This document shows, in pieces, positions 1 through 9,227 of a stretch of 64,000 nucleotides of DNA; the stretch's first letter is position 1, and each line of letters begins with the position of its first letter. The stretch spans positions 1 to 64,000 of the forward strand of contig NZ_GL882506.1 of the NCBI RefSeq assembly GCF_000195595.1, in the 5' to 3' direction. The notes under the pieces were generated by a model, which saw only the letters and a program-made list of their open reading frames with translations, was not told where the DNA came from and ran no database searches. The DNA is from Actinomyces sp. oral taxon 170 str. F0386. Lineage in GTDB: Bacteria; Actinomycetota; Actinomycetes; Actinomycetales; Actinomycetaceae. A program made the translations under genes and the position numbers.

Positions 1-1055
1 CGGCTCCCGCTCCCGCACCGGCCCCTGCGGCCCCGCCAGCACCGGCACCGGCGGCGACCGAGGCACCTGCGGCCACCGCCGCGCCGGTGAGCTCGGGCGC
101 CACGGGCTCCTACGTCACACCGATCGTTCGCAAGCTCGCCAGGGACAAGGGCGTGGACCTGTCCACCGTCACCGGGACCGGAGTGGGCGGCCGCATCCGC
201 AAGCAGGACGTGGAGGCCGCGGCCAAGGCAGCCGAGGAGGCCCGTGCCGCAGCCGCTGCTGCCGCCCCTGCTGCCCAGGCACCCGCTCCCGCCGCTGCGG
301 ACAAGCCGGCCTCGGCCAAGCCTGAGGTGGACACGACCCTGCGTGGCCGTACGGAGAAGATGAGCCGCCTGCGCCAGGTCATTGCCGAGCGCATGATCGA
401 CTCCATGCAGACCTCCGCGCAGCTGACCACCGTTGTCGAGGTGGACGTGACTCGGGTGGCCGCGCTGCGGGCTCGCGCGAAGAACGACTTCCTGGCAAAG
501 AACGGCACCAAGCTGACCTTCCTGCCCTTCTTCGTCCAGGCGGCTACGGAGGCCCTCAAGGCCCACCCGAAGATCAATGCCTCCATTGAGGGCAAGAACG
601 TCACCTACCACGACGTCGAGCACGTCGGCATCGCGGTGGACACGCCGCGCGGCCTGCTCGTGCCCGTGGTCAAGAACGCCGGGGACCTCAATATCCCCGG
701 GTTGGCCAAGCGCATCAACGATCTGGCTGCCCGCACCCGGGACAACAAGGTCAACCCCGATGAGCTCAGCGGCTCGACCTTCACGATTACGAACACCGGC
801 AGCGGTGGTGCACTGTTCGACACCCCGATCATCAACCAGCCGGAGGTCGCGATCCTGGGCCTGGGCGCCATCCAGCGCCAGCCCCGCGTCATCAAGGACG
901 CCGACGGCGGCGAGGTCATCGCCATCCGCTCGGTGTGCTACCTGGCACTGTCCTACGACCACCGACTGGTGGACGGCGCGGATGCGGCCCGCTACCTCAT
1001 GACGGTCAAGAAGCGCCTTGAGGAGGGCGACTTCGGCGGCGAGCTGGGTCTGTGA
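1..1055 (+). CDS. sucB: 2-oxo acid dehydrogenase E2 (dihydrolipoamide acyltransferase), 3' part
   Basis: The frame is open from base 3, so the start and the lipoyl domains lie outside the window. What is visible is an Ala/Pro linker, the peripheral E1/E3-binding domain (around [15 protein letters not shown]), a second Ala-rich linker, and the catalytic acyltransferase domain ending in the active-site DHRLVDG motif. E2 transfers an acyl group from lipoyl-lysine to CoA in the core of a 2-oxo acid dehydrogenase complex in the cytoplasm. I cannot separate the succinyl from the acetyl type by eye; the symbol follows the usual actinobacterial naming. Nearby lipB and lipA make its lipoyl cofactor. 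Confidence 0.85.
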   Translation, partial: APAPAPAPAAPPAPAPAATEAPAATAAPVSSGATGSYVTPIVRKLARDKGVDLSTVTGTGVGGRIRKQDVEAAAKAAEEARAAAAAAAPAAQAPAPAAADKPASAKPEVDTTLRGRTEKMSRLRQVIAERMIDSMQTSAQLTTVVEVDVTRVAALRARAKNDFLAKNGTKLTFLPFFVQAATEALKAHPKINASIEGKNVTYHDVEHVGIAVDTPRGLLVPVVKNAGDLNIPGLAKRINDLAARTRDNKVNPDELSGSTFTITNTGSGGALFDTPIINQPEVAILGLGAIQRQPRVIKDADGGEVIAIRSVCYLALSYDHRLVDGADAARYLMTVKKRLEEGDFGGELGL

Positions 1056-1080
1056 ACCTGAGCCCGGCCCGCTAGCCGTC

Positions 1081-1117
1081 AGCGGGGCCCCGCACCATCA
1101 CGGTGCGGGGCCCCGCT
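1081..1117 (+). terminator. Strong hairpin terminator after E2 gene
   Basis: A perfect 16-bp GC-rich stem begins AGCGGGGCCCCGCACC, with a 5-nt loop (ATCAC), 26 bases past the E2 stop. There is no T-run, as is common for terminators in high-GC actinobacteria. Confidence 0.8.
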
Positions 1118-1179
1118 CGTCGTTTGCCAGACGCATCAGGTCCCAGAACAGGAACCAGGCGGAGCCAGAAGAGGGGCCG

Positions 1180-1304
1180 GGTGTCCACGCAGCGGACATG
1201 AACCGGATCCACCGTCGACGCGCCCAGTGGGCATCCTTGGAATTCTACGGTTCACGCTCAGTTTGCGGAGGCTGCGCGGTGTTCATGTCCGCTGTGTGGA
1301 CACC
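1180..1304. repeat. 24-bp inverted repeats enclosing a 77-bp spacer
   Basis: Positions 1180-1203 and 1281-1304 are reverse complements at 23 of 24 bases; the left arm begins GGTGTCCACGCAGCGG. The 77-bp interior shows no gene. The structure could be a small non-autonomous insertion (MITE), a long hairpin, or a pair of binding sites. It sits in the otherwise empty 402-base gap between the E2 gene and the TetR gene. Confidence 0.7.
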
Positions 1305-1457
1305 TACTACCTGAGAGGCCGCCCTCAGCGGCTCACCGCCGTCTTCAGGACGACCAGACCCGCCAGAGGTTCCATCGAAGCGAGCGTCTCAGAAGCCATG
1401 ACACCCAAACGCCTCAGAAGTGAGGAGACACGACGCCCCTGGTCTCGCCGCTCGGCC

Positions 1458-2099
1458 TCAGCAGCCCTCGTCCGCTGCCCGTGTGATGTCGGTGAACGGG
1501 ATCTCGGTCAGGCCGACGACGCCACGAGCGAAGTCGATGCGCTCCTCAACCGAGGTGAACTCGCCCGCCAACGGGCCATCGAGCAGCAACGAGGCCAAGC
1601 CGTGCACGCCGGACCAGAACAGGACCTCCACCTCGAGCGGAGCGTCATCACCCAGCACGACCTTCACCAGGCGGGCCAACTCACCACGCGCACGCCCACC
1701 GGCCTGAACGACCTCCGGGAAGCGCTCCGGATCGCAGACGTCTGGACGGAACATCACCCGAAACACCCCGGGGTGACGTAGCGCGAACTCGACATACGCG
1801 TTTCCCGAGGCCGTCAGGATCGCACGGAGATCCGTGCTCTCGAGCCCCTCATGCGCCGAGGCGAGCCGGTCCGCGAGCTCATCGAAGCCCTCGTGCACCA
1901 GCGCCGCCAGGATGGCCTCACGATTGGCGAAGTAGTGGTACGGCGCCTGGTGCGTGCAGCCGGCGCGACGCGCCACCTCCCGCATGCTCAGTGCGCCGGG
2001 ACCGGACTCATCCAGGAGCTGCCTGCTGGTTCGCAGCAGCTCGGAGCGCAGGTCCCGGGCACCGCGGCGCCCGGAGGAGCCTGTCGATTCAGACGTCAT
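1458..2099 (-). CDS. TetR/AcrR-family transcriptional repressor
   Basis: 213 residues. The N-terminal HTH of the TetR type is clear at about residues 20-65 (SMREVARRAGCTHQAPYHYF), followed by an all-helical ligand and dimerisation domain with the VHGLASLL segment typical of the WHG-type TetR C-domain. It is divergent from the oxidoreductase gene at 2186. The 86-base space between them holds two near-identical palindromes, so it most likely represses that oxidoreductase and itself. The ligand is unknown. Confidence 0.9.
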   Translation of the reverse strand: MTSESTGSSGRRGARDLRSELLRTSRQLLDESGPGALSMREVARRAGCTHQAPYHYFANREAILAALVHEGFDELADRLASAHEGLESTDLRAILTASGNAYVEFALRHPGVFRVMFRPDVCDPERFPEVVQAGGRARGELARLVKVVLGDDAPLEVEVLFWSGVHGLASLLLDGPLAGEFTSVEERIDFARGVVGLTEIPFTDITRAADEGC

Positions 2100-2122
2100 A
2101 CGGAGAGTGTAGAGCCACCCGA

Positions 2123-2168
2123 CTAGACACTGTCCAGTAGGCTGTTATGCTGGCTTGACGCTGTCTAG
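2123..2168. promoter_or_regulatory. Twin operators for the TetR regulator
   Basis: Two 15-bp imperfect palindromes, CTAGACACTGTCCAG (2123-2137) and CTTGACGCTGTCTAG (2154-2168), share the pattern CTWGACRCTGTCYAG with centres 31 bp apart. They lie in the divergent region between the TetR gene and the oxidoreductase; the right-hand site ends 17 bases before the oxidoreductase start. Binding is inferred from symmetry and location. Confidence 0.6.
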
Positions 2169-2185
2169 TCGAGTGAGGGGTATGC

Positions 2186-4456
2186 ATGTCCTACGACGTC
2201 ATCGTGATCGGTTCGGGTATTGGCGGGCTGACGACTGCTGGTCTGCTGGCGCGCGCCGCCGGCAAACGAGTTCTTGTCCTGGAGCGGCATACGGAACCGG
2301 GCGGCCTGACCCACACCTTTCGGCGCGACGGCGCCTCCTGGGACGTGGGGGTGCACTACATCGGGCAGGTCGCGCCCGAAAGCCAGGCCCGAGCCTACTT
2401 CGACTACCTCTCCGATGGCGAGTTGGAGTGGAACCGCATGCCGGACGCCTACGACCGGTTCGTCTACCCGGGGCTCGATCTGAGCGTCAGCAGCGACCCC
2501 AACCGATACGAGCACGACCTGATCGCGGCGTTCCCCACGGAGGCCAGAGCCATTCGCCGTTACTTCAAGGATGTTCGCCGCACGATATCGTGGCTGACCA
2601 TGGGCTTCGCCCAGGGTATGGTTCCCCGCCCGATGGCATCACTTCTGAGGGCTGCCCAACGCCTGGGTAGACGGACGGCCACCAGCACGACGAAGGAGTA
2701 CCTGGACGCCCACTTCCGCTCCCCCGAGCTCAAGGCCGTCCTTGCCAGCCAGTGGGGAGACTACGGCCTGCCGCCATCCCGCTCGGCCTTCGCCGTGCAC
2801 GCGACGATCGTCTCCCACTACCTTGAGGGCGGATGGTTCCCCAAGGGCGGCAGCGCTCGGATCGCCCGCACCTTCGAGAAGGGGATCGAGCAGGCAGGAG
2901 GAGCTGTCCGCGTCGCTCAGGAGGTCACGGAGATACTCCTTGATGACGGCGGCGCAGCCACGGGGGTCCGAGTCATGGATCACCGAGGCGCAGCCGTGCG
3001 CGAGCGGGTCTACCAGGCCCCTGTCGTGATATCCGCCGTAGGCGCCTTCAACACCTTCAACCGTCTGCTGCCTACGTCCGGCAGGATCGGTCGCCTCACC
3101 GGGCCGACGCGCCGTACTCTGGCGAATCTGGGCACCGGCGCATCGGCGGTCACCGTGTTCCTGCGCCTGCGCGACGACCCGCGCAGTATCGACATCGACG
3201 GCGGCAACATCTGGGTCAATCGGGATCTCGACCACGAGCGCAGTCAGGAGCACAGTGCCTCCCTGCTGGAGGGCCGCCCCCATGACGTCTTCGTCTCCTT
3301 CCCCTCACTGAAGTCCGGGGAGTCCCCACACACGGCCGAGGTCATCTCCTTCTGCGACGCGAAGGCGTTCCAGCAGTGGGCCGAGCACCCCAGAGGACAC
3401 CGAGGCCCCGAGTACTCCGCCCTCAAGGAGCGCATCGCCCGCGGCATGCTGGAGCTGGCGGATAGCGCGGCACCGGGCCTGAGCGATCTGGTGGACTACA
3501 TGGAGGTCTCCACGCCTCTCACCTACGAGCACTACACCGCCCACCCCGCCGGTGCCTTCTACGGACCGCCCGCTACTCCACTGCGGTACAGGTCCGCCCC
3601 GTTGGGCCCGCGTACGGCGATCCCAGGACTGCTTCTGTCCGGGCAGGACGCCGGGAGCGCCGGCATCATGGGCGCCATGATGGGCGGGGTGGCGGCAGCC
3701 AGTCAGGTGCTCGGTCCACGCGGGTACGCCACCATCGCCTCCGCCCTGAAAGAAGCCCCTGCTATTCCCGACTCGGGCGGCGCACGCCGGCTGCCCGAGG
3801 GCAAGCATCACGCCGTGCTGGCCTCCAAACGCCTCCTCACCTCCAGCGTCTGGGAGGTGGTGCTGCGGCTGGAGGGTCAGATCGAGCCCTGGGCGCCGGG
3901 GCAGTTCGCCCGCCTGCACGTGGGTGATAACGCCTGGCGCGACTACTCGATCGCTGGGCTGGAGGACAATCATCTCCGTCTACTCATCTCCACCCGTACC
4001 GGCGGCCAAGGATCACGGTTCATCGAGCATGCAGGCACCGGCACCAGAACGGTGGTCGAGCTGCCCCTGGGCGAGTTCGGACTCGCCGACTCAGGCAGAC
4101 GCCGACTATTCATTGCCACAGGCACCGGGATCGCCCCGATGCTGGCCATGTTCGCTCAGGCCCCCGGACTAGAGCACGACACCCTGCTCTTCGGGTGCCG
4201 TTACCGGTACGAGGACCTGACGACCAAGATCGGCTCTCCCATGCCTGGGCGGGTGGTGCGCTGTCTGAGCCGCGAAGAGGTACCGGATACGTTCCACGGA
4301 CGGGTCACCGACGCCCTCGCGCAGTTCGCCGGCGACCCCGACCTCGATCCTCACAGCACGGATGTCTACCTGTGCGGCTCCGCCGCGATGGTCGCTGATA
4401 CTCGAAGCCTCCTTGAGCGCGCGGGCTACGCCTCCGTCTTCACTGAACCGTACTGA
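2186..4456 (+). CDS. CrtI/retinol-saturase-like oxidoreductase fused to a ferredoxin-reductase domain
   Basis: 756 residues. The N-terminus has the FAD-binding GSGIGGLTTAGLLARAAG fingerprint followed by an acidic ERH..PGG segment, as in phytoene desaturases and retinol saturases, and this domain runs to about residue 515. From about residue 540 there is an FNR-type module: an FAD-binding barrel (RDYSI), an NAD(P)-binding GTGIAPMLAMF motif and a C-terminal YLCGSAAMV segment. The fusion suggests electrons pass from NAD(P)H through the C-terminal domain to the N-terminal flavin. The substrate is unknown, possibly a carotenoid, quinone or lipid. A GAGGGG ribosome-binding site precedes the ATG. 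Confidence 0.8.
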   Translation: MSYDVIVIGSGIGGLTTAGLLARAAGKRVLVLERHTEPGGLTHTFRRDGASWDVGVHYIGQVAPESQARAYFDYLSDGELEWNRMPDAYDRFVYPGLDLSVSSDPNRYEHDLIAAFPTEARAIRRYFKDVRRTISWLTMGFAQGMVPRPMASLLRAAQRLGRRTATSTTKEYLDAHFRSPELKAVLASQWGDYGLPPSRSAFAVHATIVSHYLEGGWFPKGGSARIARTFEKGIEQAGGAVRVAQEVTEILLDDGGAATGVRVMDHRGAAVRERVYQAPVVISAVGAFNTFNRLLPTSGRIGRLTGPTRRTLANLGTGASAVTVFLRLRDDPRSIDIDGGNIWVNRDLDHERSQEHSASLLEGRPHDVFVSFPSLKSGESPHTAEVISFCDAKAFQQWAEHPRGHRGPEYSALKERIARGMLELADSAAPGLSDLVDYMEVSTPLTYEHYTAHPAGAFYGPPATPLRYRSAPLGPRTAIPGLLLSGQDAGSAGIMGAMMGGVAAASQVLGPRGYATIASALKEAPAIPDSGGARRLPEGKHHAVLASKRLLTSSVWEVVLRLEGQIEPWAPGQFARLHVGDNAWRDYSIAGLEDNHLRLLISTRTGGQGSRFIEHAGTGTRTVVELPLGEFGLADSGRRRLFIATGTGIAPMLAMFAQAPGLEHDTLLFGCRYRYEDLTTKIGSPMPGRVVRCLSREEVPDTFHGRVTDALAQFAGDPDLDPHSTDVYLCGSAAMVADTRSLLERAGYASVFTEPY

Positions 4457-4550
4457 CGTCAACGAATCGCACTGGGCGTCTTCGTAAGGTGCTCCGCTGT
4501 TCGGAGCCGTCCCAGTGGAGGCAGGCGCATTCAGAAGACGGACCGGCAGG

Positions 4551-6287
4551 TCATGGAGCAGAGCGGATGTCGGCGACCCGCCAGGGCTCTGGGACAAGAA
4601 TGAGCACGACCTGCCGGGGCCTGAGGGCAGGTACTGTCCGTGTTCCGGAAGGGCCTGAGCGTGTCGAGGCGCTCTGAGACAGCGTGACCCGCACCGCCAC
4701 CGCACCGGGCCAGAGCGCGGCCGCGTCATCTGGCAGCTGCACCTCGGAGACCTGGCTGACGGAGGTCTGCAGGCCCTCGACGTTCTCACCCGACTCGATC
4801 AGATCGTCCAGAACCTGCCCATCGGCCTCGGCCGCCGGTGAGCCCGGTACCGTGGTGGCTGCAAGTGCAGCAGCGTCAGCAGTCATCAGCGCGCGGTCTC
4901 GAGCCGTGGAGAGAGCGACAACAACGCTCACCAAGCTCGTGGCATCGCTCTCAGTCATCTCAGCTGATGACGCCGTGGCAGTCGCGCTCGCAGCGCCGGT
5001 GGGAGATGAGCCACCTGAGGGGCTGGTGCCGGAGCCGGCCGAAGCGCTCACTCCAGTACCCGAGGCGGCACCGAGCGCCCATGCGGGCCTGTGCGATACC
5101 AGTCCTCGCGCAGGCCCCCAGGCAGCCAGGCAGAAGGCGACGAGCATTGCCACCGCAAGGCCCCAGGCACGGGAGCGCCCACGCCGCGCACCTCGTCCTG
5201 TCTCCCAGCGTATGGCCGCAGGTTCTTGCTCAGCACGGCTCGCGCCGCCACGGCCTCTCGCCTCACGGCTGTCCCGATCTCGTCGGGGCTCAGCCTTCGA
5301 CCTCGACCTGGAGCTCGGTCTCGCACCAGGCCTGCCCCTGGAGCCGACTGTGCGCGTTGGCGTCCGGGCGGCCGCGCGCAAGCAGCCGGCGGCGAGTCGG
5401 GCGCCGTCGGGCAGCTCGATGGGCGAGGTCTGCCCCAGCTGCGGTGCTCGGGCCGCCAGGTCTCGAGCCTTGGGGCGGTCGGCCGAGTCCTTGGCCAGGG
5501 CGTCGGTCAGGAGGCTCGTCACACGCCTGGCCACGGATCCGTTCTGTCCCGCGCACTCCGTCAAGAGGCGGGCAAGGGCGTAGACGTCGGAGGCCGCCGA
5601 CGGCGGAGCGCCCGCAAGTCGCTCCGGGGCGGCGCAGTCCTGCGTGCCAGTCTCCATGACGGAGCCCAGGAGGTCGATGAGAACCGGGAGCCCCTCGGTG
5701 GTCACTACGACGTTGCTGACCGAGACGTCACCATGAGCGGCACCGTGCTCATGAAGATAGGCCAGTGCCGAGCCCAGAACATCCAGAAGAGTCGCCAAAT
5801 GGGAGTTGTTGAGCCGTCCGCGCGCCCCGAGAACCACGTCCAGCCCGGCTCCGTCGACGAGGTCCGTGACGACGCCCGCCCGGTGCTCGGGCAGGGACAC
5901 CACCTCCCGCACGGTCGCCAGGCCGGGGTGACGCAGGACGCGCAGATCGGCCAGCCGCCGTAGAACGGATGCGCCACCGCGCCCATGTGGCAGGTCAACG
6001 ACCCTGATGACCACATGACGGCCCTGCGCATCCAGACCGCGCCGAGGCGCGCTGGGAGCGGTGGAGCGCCCCATGACCTCGCCGACGGTGTAGCCCTGCT
6101 GGGACAGAGCACTCAACGCTGAGTCCGGAATGCTCGGCTCGGCGTCCGAGGGCGGGAGCTTGGAGGCACGAGGCGTGCGAGCGCCACGTCGTCGAGGCAC
6201 TGGGCGGCGCTGCGGACGTTGACGGCCGGCACCATCGGACGACCGGTCAGCAGGATGGGGGCGCGTCGTTGAGCTCATGCACTCCAT
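4551..6287 (-). CDS. Membrane-anchored Ser/Thr kinase-like protein, probable pseudokinase
   Basis: About 578 residues from the ATG at 6287 (another ATG lies at 6278). A basic N-terminal stretch leads into a protein-kinase fold at roughly residues 65-310: HGDVSVSN stands where HRDxxxxN is usual, IDLLG replaces DFG, and the beta-3 strand reads VVIRVV with Arg where the ATP-binding Lys belongs. A basic linker, one membrane segment (about residues 410-430) and a Ser/Thr-rich extracellular domain follow. The altered residues suggest weak or no catalysis. The frame stays open into antisense lipB, but that extension is not supported. It is divergent from lipB. Confidence 0.7.
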   Translation of the reverse strand: MECMSSTTRPHPADRSSDGAGRQRPQRRPVPRRRGARTPRASKLPPSDAEPSIPDSALSALSQQGYTVGEVMGRSTAPSAPRRGLDAQGRHVVIRVVDLPHGRGGASVLRRLADLRVLRHPGLATVREVVSLPEHRAGVVTDLVDGAGLDVVLGARGRLNNSHLATLLDVLGSALAYLHEHGAAHGDVSVSNVVVTTEGLPVLIDLLGSVMETGTQDCAAPERLAGAPPSAASDVYALARLLTECAGQNGSVARRVTSLLTDALAKDSADRPKARDLAARAPQLGQTSPIELPDGARLAAGCLRAAARTPTRTVGSRGRPGARPSSRSRSKAEPRRDRDSREARGRGGASRAEQEPAAIRWETGRGARRGRSRAWGLAVAMLVAFCLAAWGPARGLVSHRPAWALGAASGTGVSASAGSGTSPSGGSSPTGAASATATASSAEMTESDATSLVSVVVALSTARDRALMTADAAALAATTVPGSPAAEADGQVLDDLIESGENVEGLQTSVSQVSEVQLPDDAAALWPGAVAVRVTLSQSASTRSGPSGTRTVPALRPRQVVLILVPEPWRVADIRSAP

Positions 6288-6380
6288 GGTCACCACGCCA
6301 CCGTCAGAGGGCCAGACCGAGTTGCTGGCCTGTGGATAACTCCGACGCCGGCACTGGTTGTGGTCACGTAGACTGCGCGC

Positions 6381-7091
6381 GTGCTGCGTCAGGACATGGA
6401 GCTCGGCTCTCGGCTCATCCCCTTTCATGAGGGCTGGCAGCAGCAGAGAACTGTTCATGCCGAGGTCGTGGCGGGACTGCGGCCCAGCACGCTGCTGCTC
6501 GTGGAGCATGAACCGGTCTACACGGTCGGCAGGCGCGCCCACTCGTGGGAGCGGCCCGACGGCGACGTCATCGAGCCCGGTCACGTACCGGTGGTCGACG
6601 TGGACCGCGGTGGCAAGACCACCTGGCACGGGCCGGGACAGCTGACCGTCTACCCGATCCTGCGCCTGGCGCAGCCGATCGACGTCATCCGTTACGTGCG
6701 CGCGCTGGAGGCCGCCGTTATCGACCTGTGCACCCTTCACGGCCTGGAGACGGTTCGGGTCGAGGGCCGCTCGGGAGTCTGGGTGCCGGCCGAGCCTGCC
6801 GGCACCGCGGACGCGATGACCCCTGGCCGGCATCGGCGCACCGAGCGCAAGATCTGTGCGCTCGGAGTGAGGGTCGCCCGGGGAGTGACCATGCACGGAA
6901 TCGGCCTCAACGTGGATCCTGACCTGGACGCCTTCTCCTTGGACCGGATCATCCCCTGCGGGATCGACGACGCCGGAGTGACCTCCCTGAGCACGGAGAC
7001 CGGTCGGCATCTGGAGACCAGCGCTCCAGCGAACGCCCTGGTAGCCGCCCTGGAGACTCACCTGGCCCCGTTGGTGGCGGATGCCACGTGA
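6381..7091 (+). CDS. lipB: Octanoyltransferase LipB
   Basis: 236 residues from a GTG start. LipB moves octanoyl groups from octanoyl-ACP to lipoyl-domain lysines, the first step of endogenous lipoylation. The family motifs are present: GGKTTWHGPGQ, the catalytic Lys region ERKICALGVRV, and the catalytic Cys in RIIPCGI. lipA begins 92 bases downstream in the same direction, so the two probably act and are expressed together. Confidence 0.95.
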   Translation: MLRQDMELGSRLIPFHEGWQQQRTVHAEVVAGLRPSTLLLVEHEPVYTVGRRAHSWERPDGDVIEPGHVPVVDVDRGGKTTWHGPGQLTVYPILRLAQPIDVIRYVRALEAAVIDLCTLHGLETVRVEGRSGVWVPAEPAGTADAMTPGRHRRTERKICALGVRVARGVTMHGIGLNVDPDLDAFSLDRIIPCGIDDAGVTSLSTETGRHLETSAPANALVAALETHLAPLVADAT

Positions 7092-7183
7092 CAGCAGGCG
7101 TCACGTCTAGGCCTGAGGTCCTATGAAGTCTCGGAAGAGTACTAGAATCCCTGTGGAACCGTTGTCGGCGAGGAGAGGTAGAC

Positions 7184-8215
7184 GTGAGCACCACCGTGGC
7201 CCCTGAGGGACGCAAGCTCCTGCGGGTCGAGGCGCGCAACGCCCAGACGCCCATCGAGTCCAAGCCCGACTGGCTGCGCACCCGGGCCGTCGTGTCGGAC
7301 ACCTACCAGGAGGTCCGTGGCCTGGTGCGGGAGAAGAGCCTGCACACGGTGTGCGCCGAGGCGAACTGCCCCAACATCTACGAGTGCTGGAACGACCGCG
7401 AGGCCACCTTCCTCGTGGGCGGCGAGATGTGCACCCGGCGCTGCGACTTCTGCGACATCGCCACCGGCCGTCCCACCGAGTACGACGTCGACGAGCCCCG
7501 GCGCGTAGCGGTGTCCGTCAAGGAGATGGAGCTGCGCTACGCCACCGTCACCGGTGTGGCCCGCGATGACCGCCCCGACGGCGGCGCCTGGCTCTACGCC
7601 GAGACCGCCCGCCAGGTGCACGAGCTCTCCCCGGGCACCGGGGTCGAGCTCCTCATCCCTGACTTCAGAGGCAATCCAGAGGCGCTGGAGGACGTCTTCT
7701 CCTCACGCCCCGAGGTGCTCGGTCACAATCTGGAGACCGTTCCGCGCATCTTCAAGCGCATCCGTCCCGCCTTCTCCTACGAGGGCAGCCTTGACGTCAT
7801 CACCGCCGCCTCGGAGTCGGGGCTGGTCACCAAGTCCAACCTCATCCTGGGCATGGGTGAGACCCGTGACGAGATCGAAGCGGCCATGGCCGCCCTGGTC
7901 GAGGCCCGCTGCGACATCCTCACCATCACCCAGTACCTGCGCCCCTCCAAGCTGCACCACCCCGTTGACCGATGGGTCAAGCCCCAGGAGTTCGTCGACC
8001 TGAGCCGACTGGCGGAGGAGATCGGCTTCGCCGCCGTCATGAGCGGCCCGATGGTGCGCTCCTCCTACCGCGCCGGCATGCTGTGGGGCAGGGCTATGGT
8101 CAAGCGCGGCTGGCCCATCCCTGAGCGCCTCGCCCAGCTCGCCGAGCCCGCCACCGCCCGTCAGGAGGCCTCAGCTCTGCTGGGAACCCACCCCCATCTC
8201 GCCGCCGCCTGCTGA
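7184..8215 (+). CDS. lipA: Lipoyl synthase LipA (radical SAM)
   Basis: 343 residues from a GTG preceded by GAGGAGAGG. It inserts two sulfurs into protein-bound octanoyl groups. The radical-SAM cluster motif CTRRCDFC and the auxiliary cluster cysteines in [12 protein letters not shown] are intact, as is the RSSYRAGM C-terminal arginine/serine motif of the family. With lipB it completes the lipoylation pathway for the E2 protein at the start of the window. Confidence 0.96.
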   Translation: MSTTVAPEGRKLLRVEARNAQTPIESKPDWLRTRAVVSDTYQEVRGLVREKSLHTVCAEANCPNIYECWNDREATFLVGGEMCTRRCDFCDIATGRPTEYDVDEPRRVAVSVKEMELRYATVTGVARDDRPDGGAWLYAETARQVHELSPGTGVELLIPDFRGNPEALEDVFSSRPEVLGHNLETVPRIFKRIRPAFSYEGSLDVITAASESGLVTKSNLILGMGETRDEIEAAMAALVEARCDILTITQYLRPSKLHHPVDRWVKPQEFVDLSRLAEEIGFAAVMSGPMVRSSYRAGMLWGRAMVKRGWPIPERLAQLAEPATARQEASALLGTHPHLAAAC

Positions 8216-8321
8216 ACACCACGTCCTGCCTCATGCGGCCGACTCGTCCACGGAGCTGAGCCCACCACGCTGACGGCGAGACCGTGTGTGCCAGCGCACC
8301 GACGTCGTCTATGGTGTGCCC

Positions 8322-9041
8322 GTGAGTAGTGCCCAGTCTCCCCAGCCGAAGAAGAAGCGTCGGCTGGCTCAGTACCTTCAGAACATCAAGGACTCCTACA
8401 CGATCTCGCGGCGCACGTACCCGTGGATCGGATGGGCGATGCTGGCGGCCTTCGCCGTCTGCATCGCCGTGGGCGTGGCCATATCCTTCGCCAGCGGAAT
8501 GTCTCTTTGGTACTGGCTGATCCTGAGCATCATGATGGCGCTTATGGTCGCCATGATCATCCTGTCTCTCACGGTGCGTCGCGCCTCTTACGCACAGATC
8601 GAAGGCATGCCGGGAGCCGCTAAGGCCGTCCTCGACCAGATCGGCCGGGGCTGGTACGTGGAGCCCGAGCCCGTGGCCTTCACCAAGCACCAGGACCTCG
8701 TGTGGAGGCTCGTGGGACGTCCCGGGGTCGTACTCATCGCAGAGGGGCCGGGGACCCGCACTCGCCGCATGCTGGCCGAGGAGGAGCGCAAGGTCCATCG
8801 GCTGCTGTCGACCGTCCCCATCCACACCCTTCAGGTGGGTACCGACGCCGGACAGGTGCGTCTGACAGAGCTGTCAAAGACGCTGCGCGGGCTGCCGACC
8901 AAGCCGACCTCGCTGACCGACAGCGAGATCACCCAGGTCTCGAAGCGCCTGACCTCGATGGCCGGTAGGAACCTGCCCGTTCCCAGGCACATCGACCCCA
9001 ACAAGGTGCGTCCCGACCGTCGCGCGATGCGTGGCCGCTGA
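8322..9041 (+). CDS. DUF4191 membrane protein
   Basis: 239 residues from the GTG at 8322, chosen because the family begins near the basic KKKRR stretch. Two adjacent membrane segments (about residues 35-55 and 65-85) are followed by a soluble C-terminal domain. It matches the DUF4191 family that commonly follows lipA in actinobacteria. The molecular function is not known. Confidence 0.85.
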   Translation: MSSAQSPQPKKKRRLAQYLQNIKDSYTISRRTYPWIGWAMLAAFAVCIAVGVAISFASGMSLWYWLILSIMMALMVAMIILSLTVRRASYAQIEGMPGAAKAVLDQIGRGWYVEPEPVAFTKHQDLVWRLVGRPGVVLIAEGPGTRTRRMLAEEERKVHRLLSTVPIHTLQVGTDAGQVRLTELSKTLRGLPTKPTSLTDSEITQVSKRLTSMAGRNLPVPRHIDPNKVRPDRRAMRGR

Positions 9042-9227
9042 GCGCCGCTCTCCACGTGTTTCAGCACCGCAGCACCCCCACTTCCCTTAGGTTCCTGCCA
9101 AAAAACCGAGCGAAACACTCAGGCAACACCCATGCCATTCCTGTGTCACGGGTAGGTCAATATAGTTGTCGAAGTCAGCCGCAGTGCATACGTGCGAAGT
9201 ATGTGCGCCTTCCCACCTGGAGGAGAT

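Noticed and set aside
4684-5963. Long plus-strand open frames opposite the pseudokinase
   Set aside because: GC-rich antisense shadows with Ala/Arg/Pro-rich translation and no ribosome-binding site.
6288-7061. Extension of the pseudokinase frame through antisense lipB
   Set aside because: The extra residues are Arg/His/Gly-rich shadow sequence, and a good ATG with divergent spacing to lipB exists at 6287.
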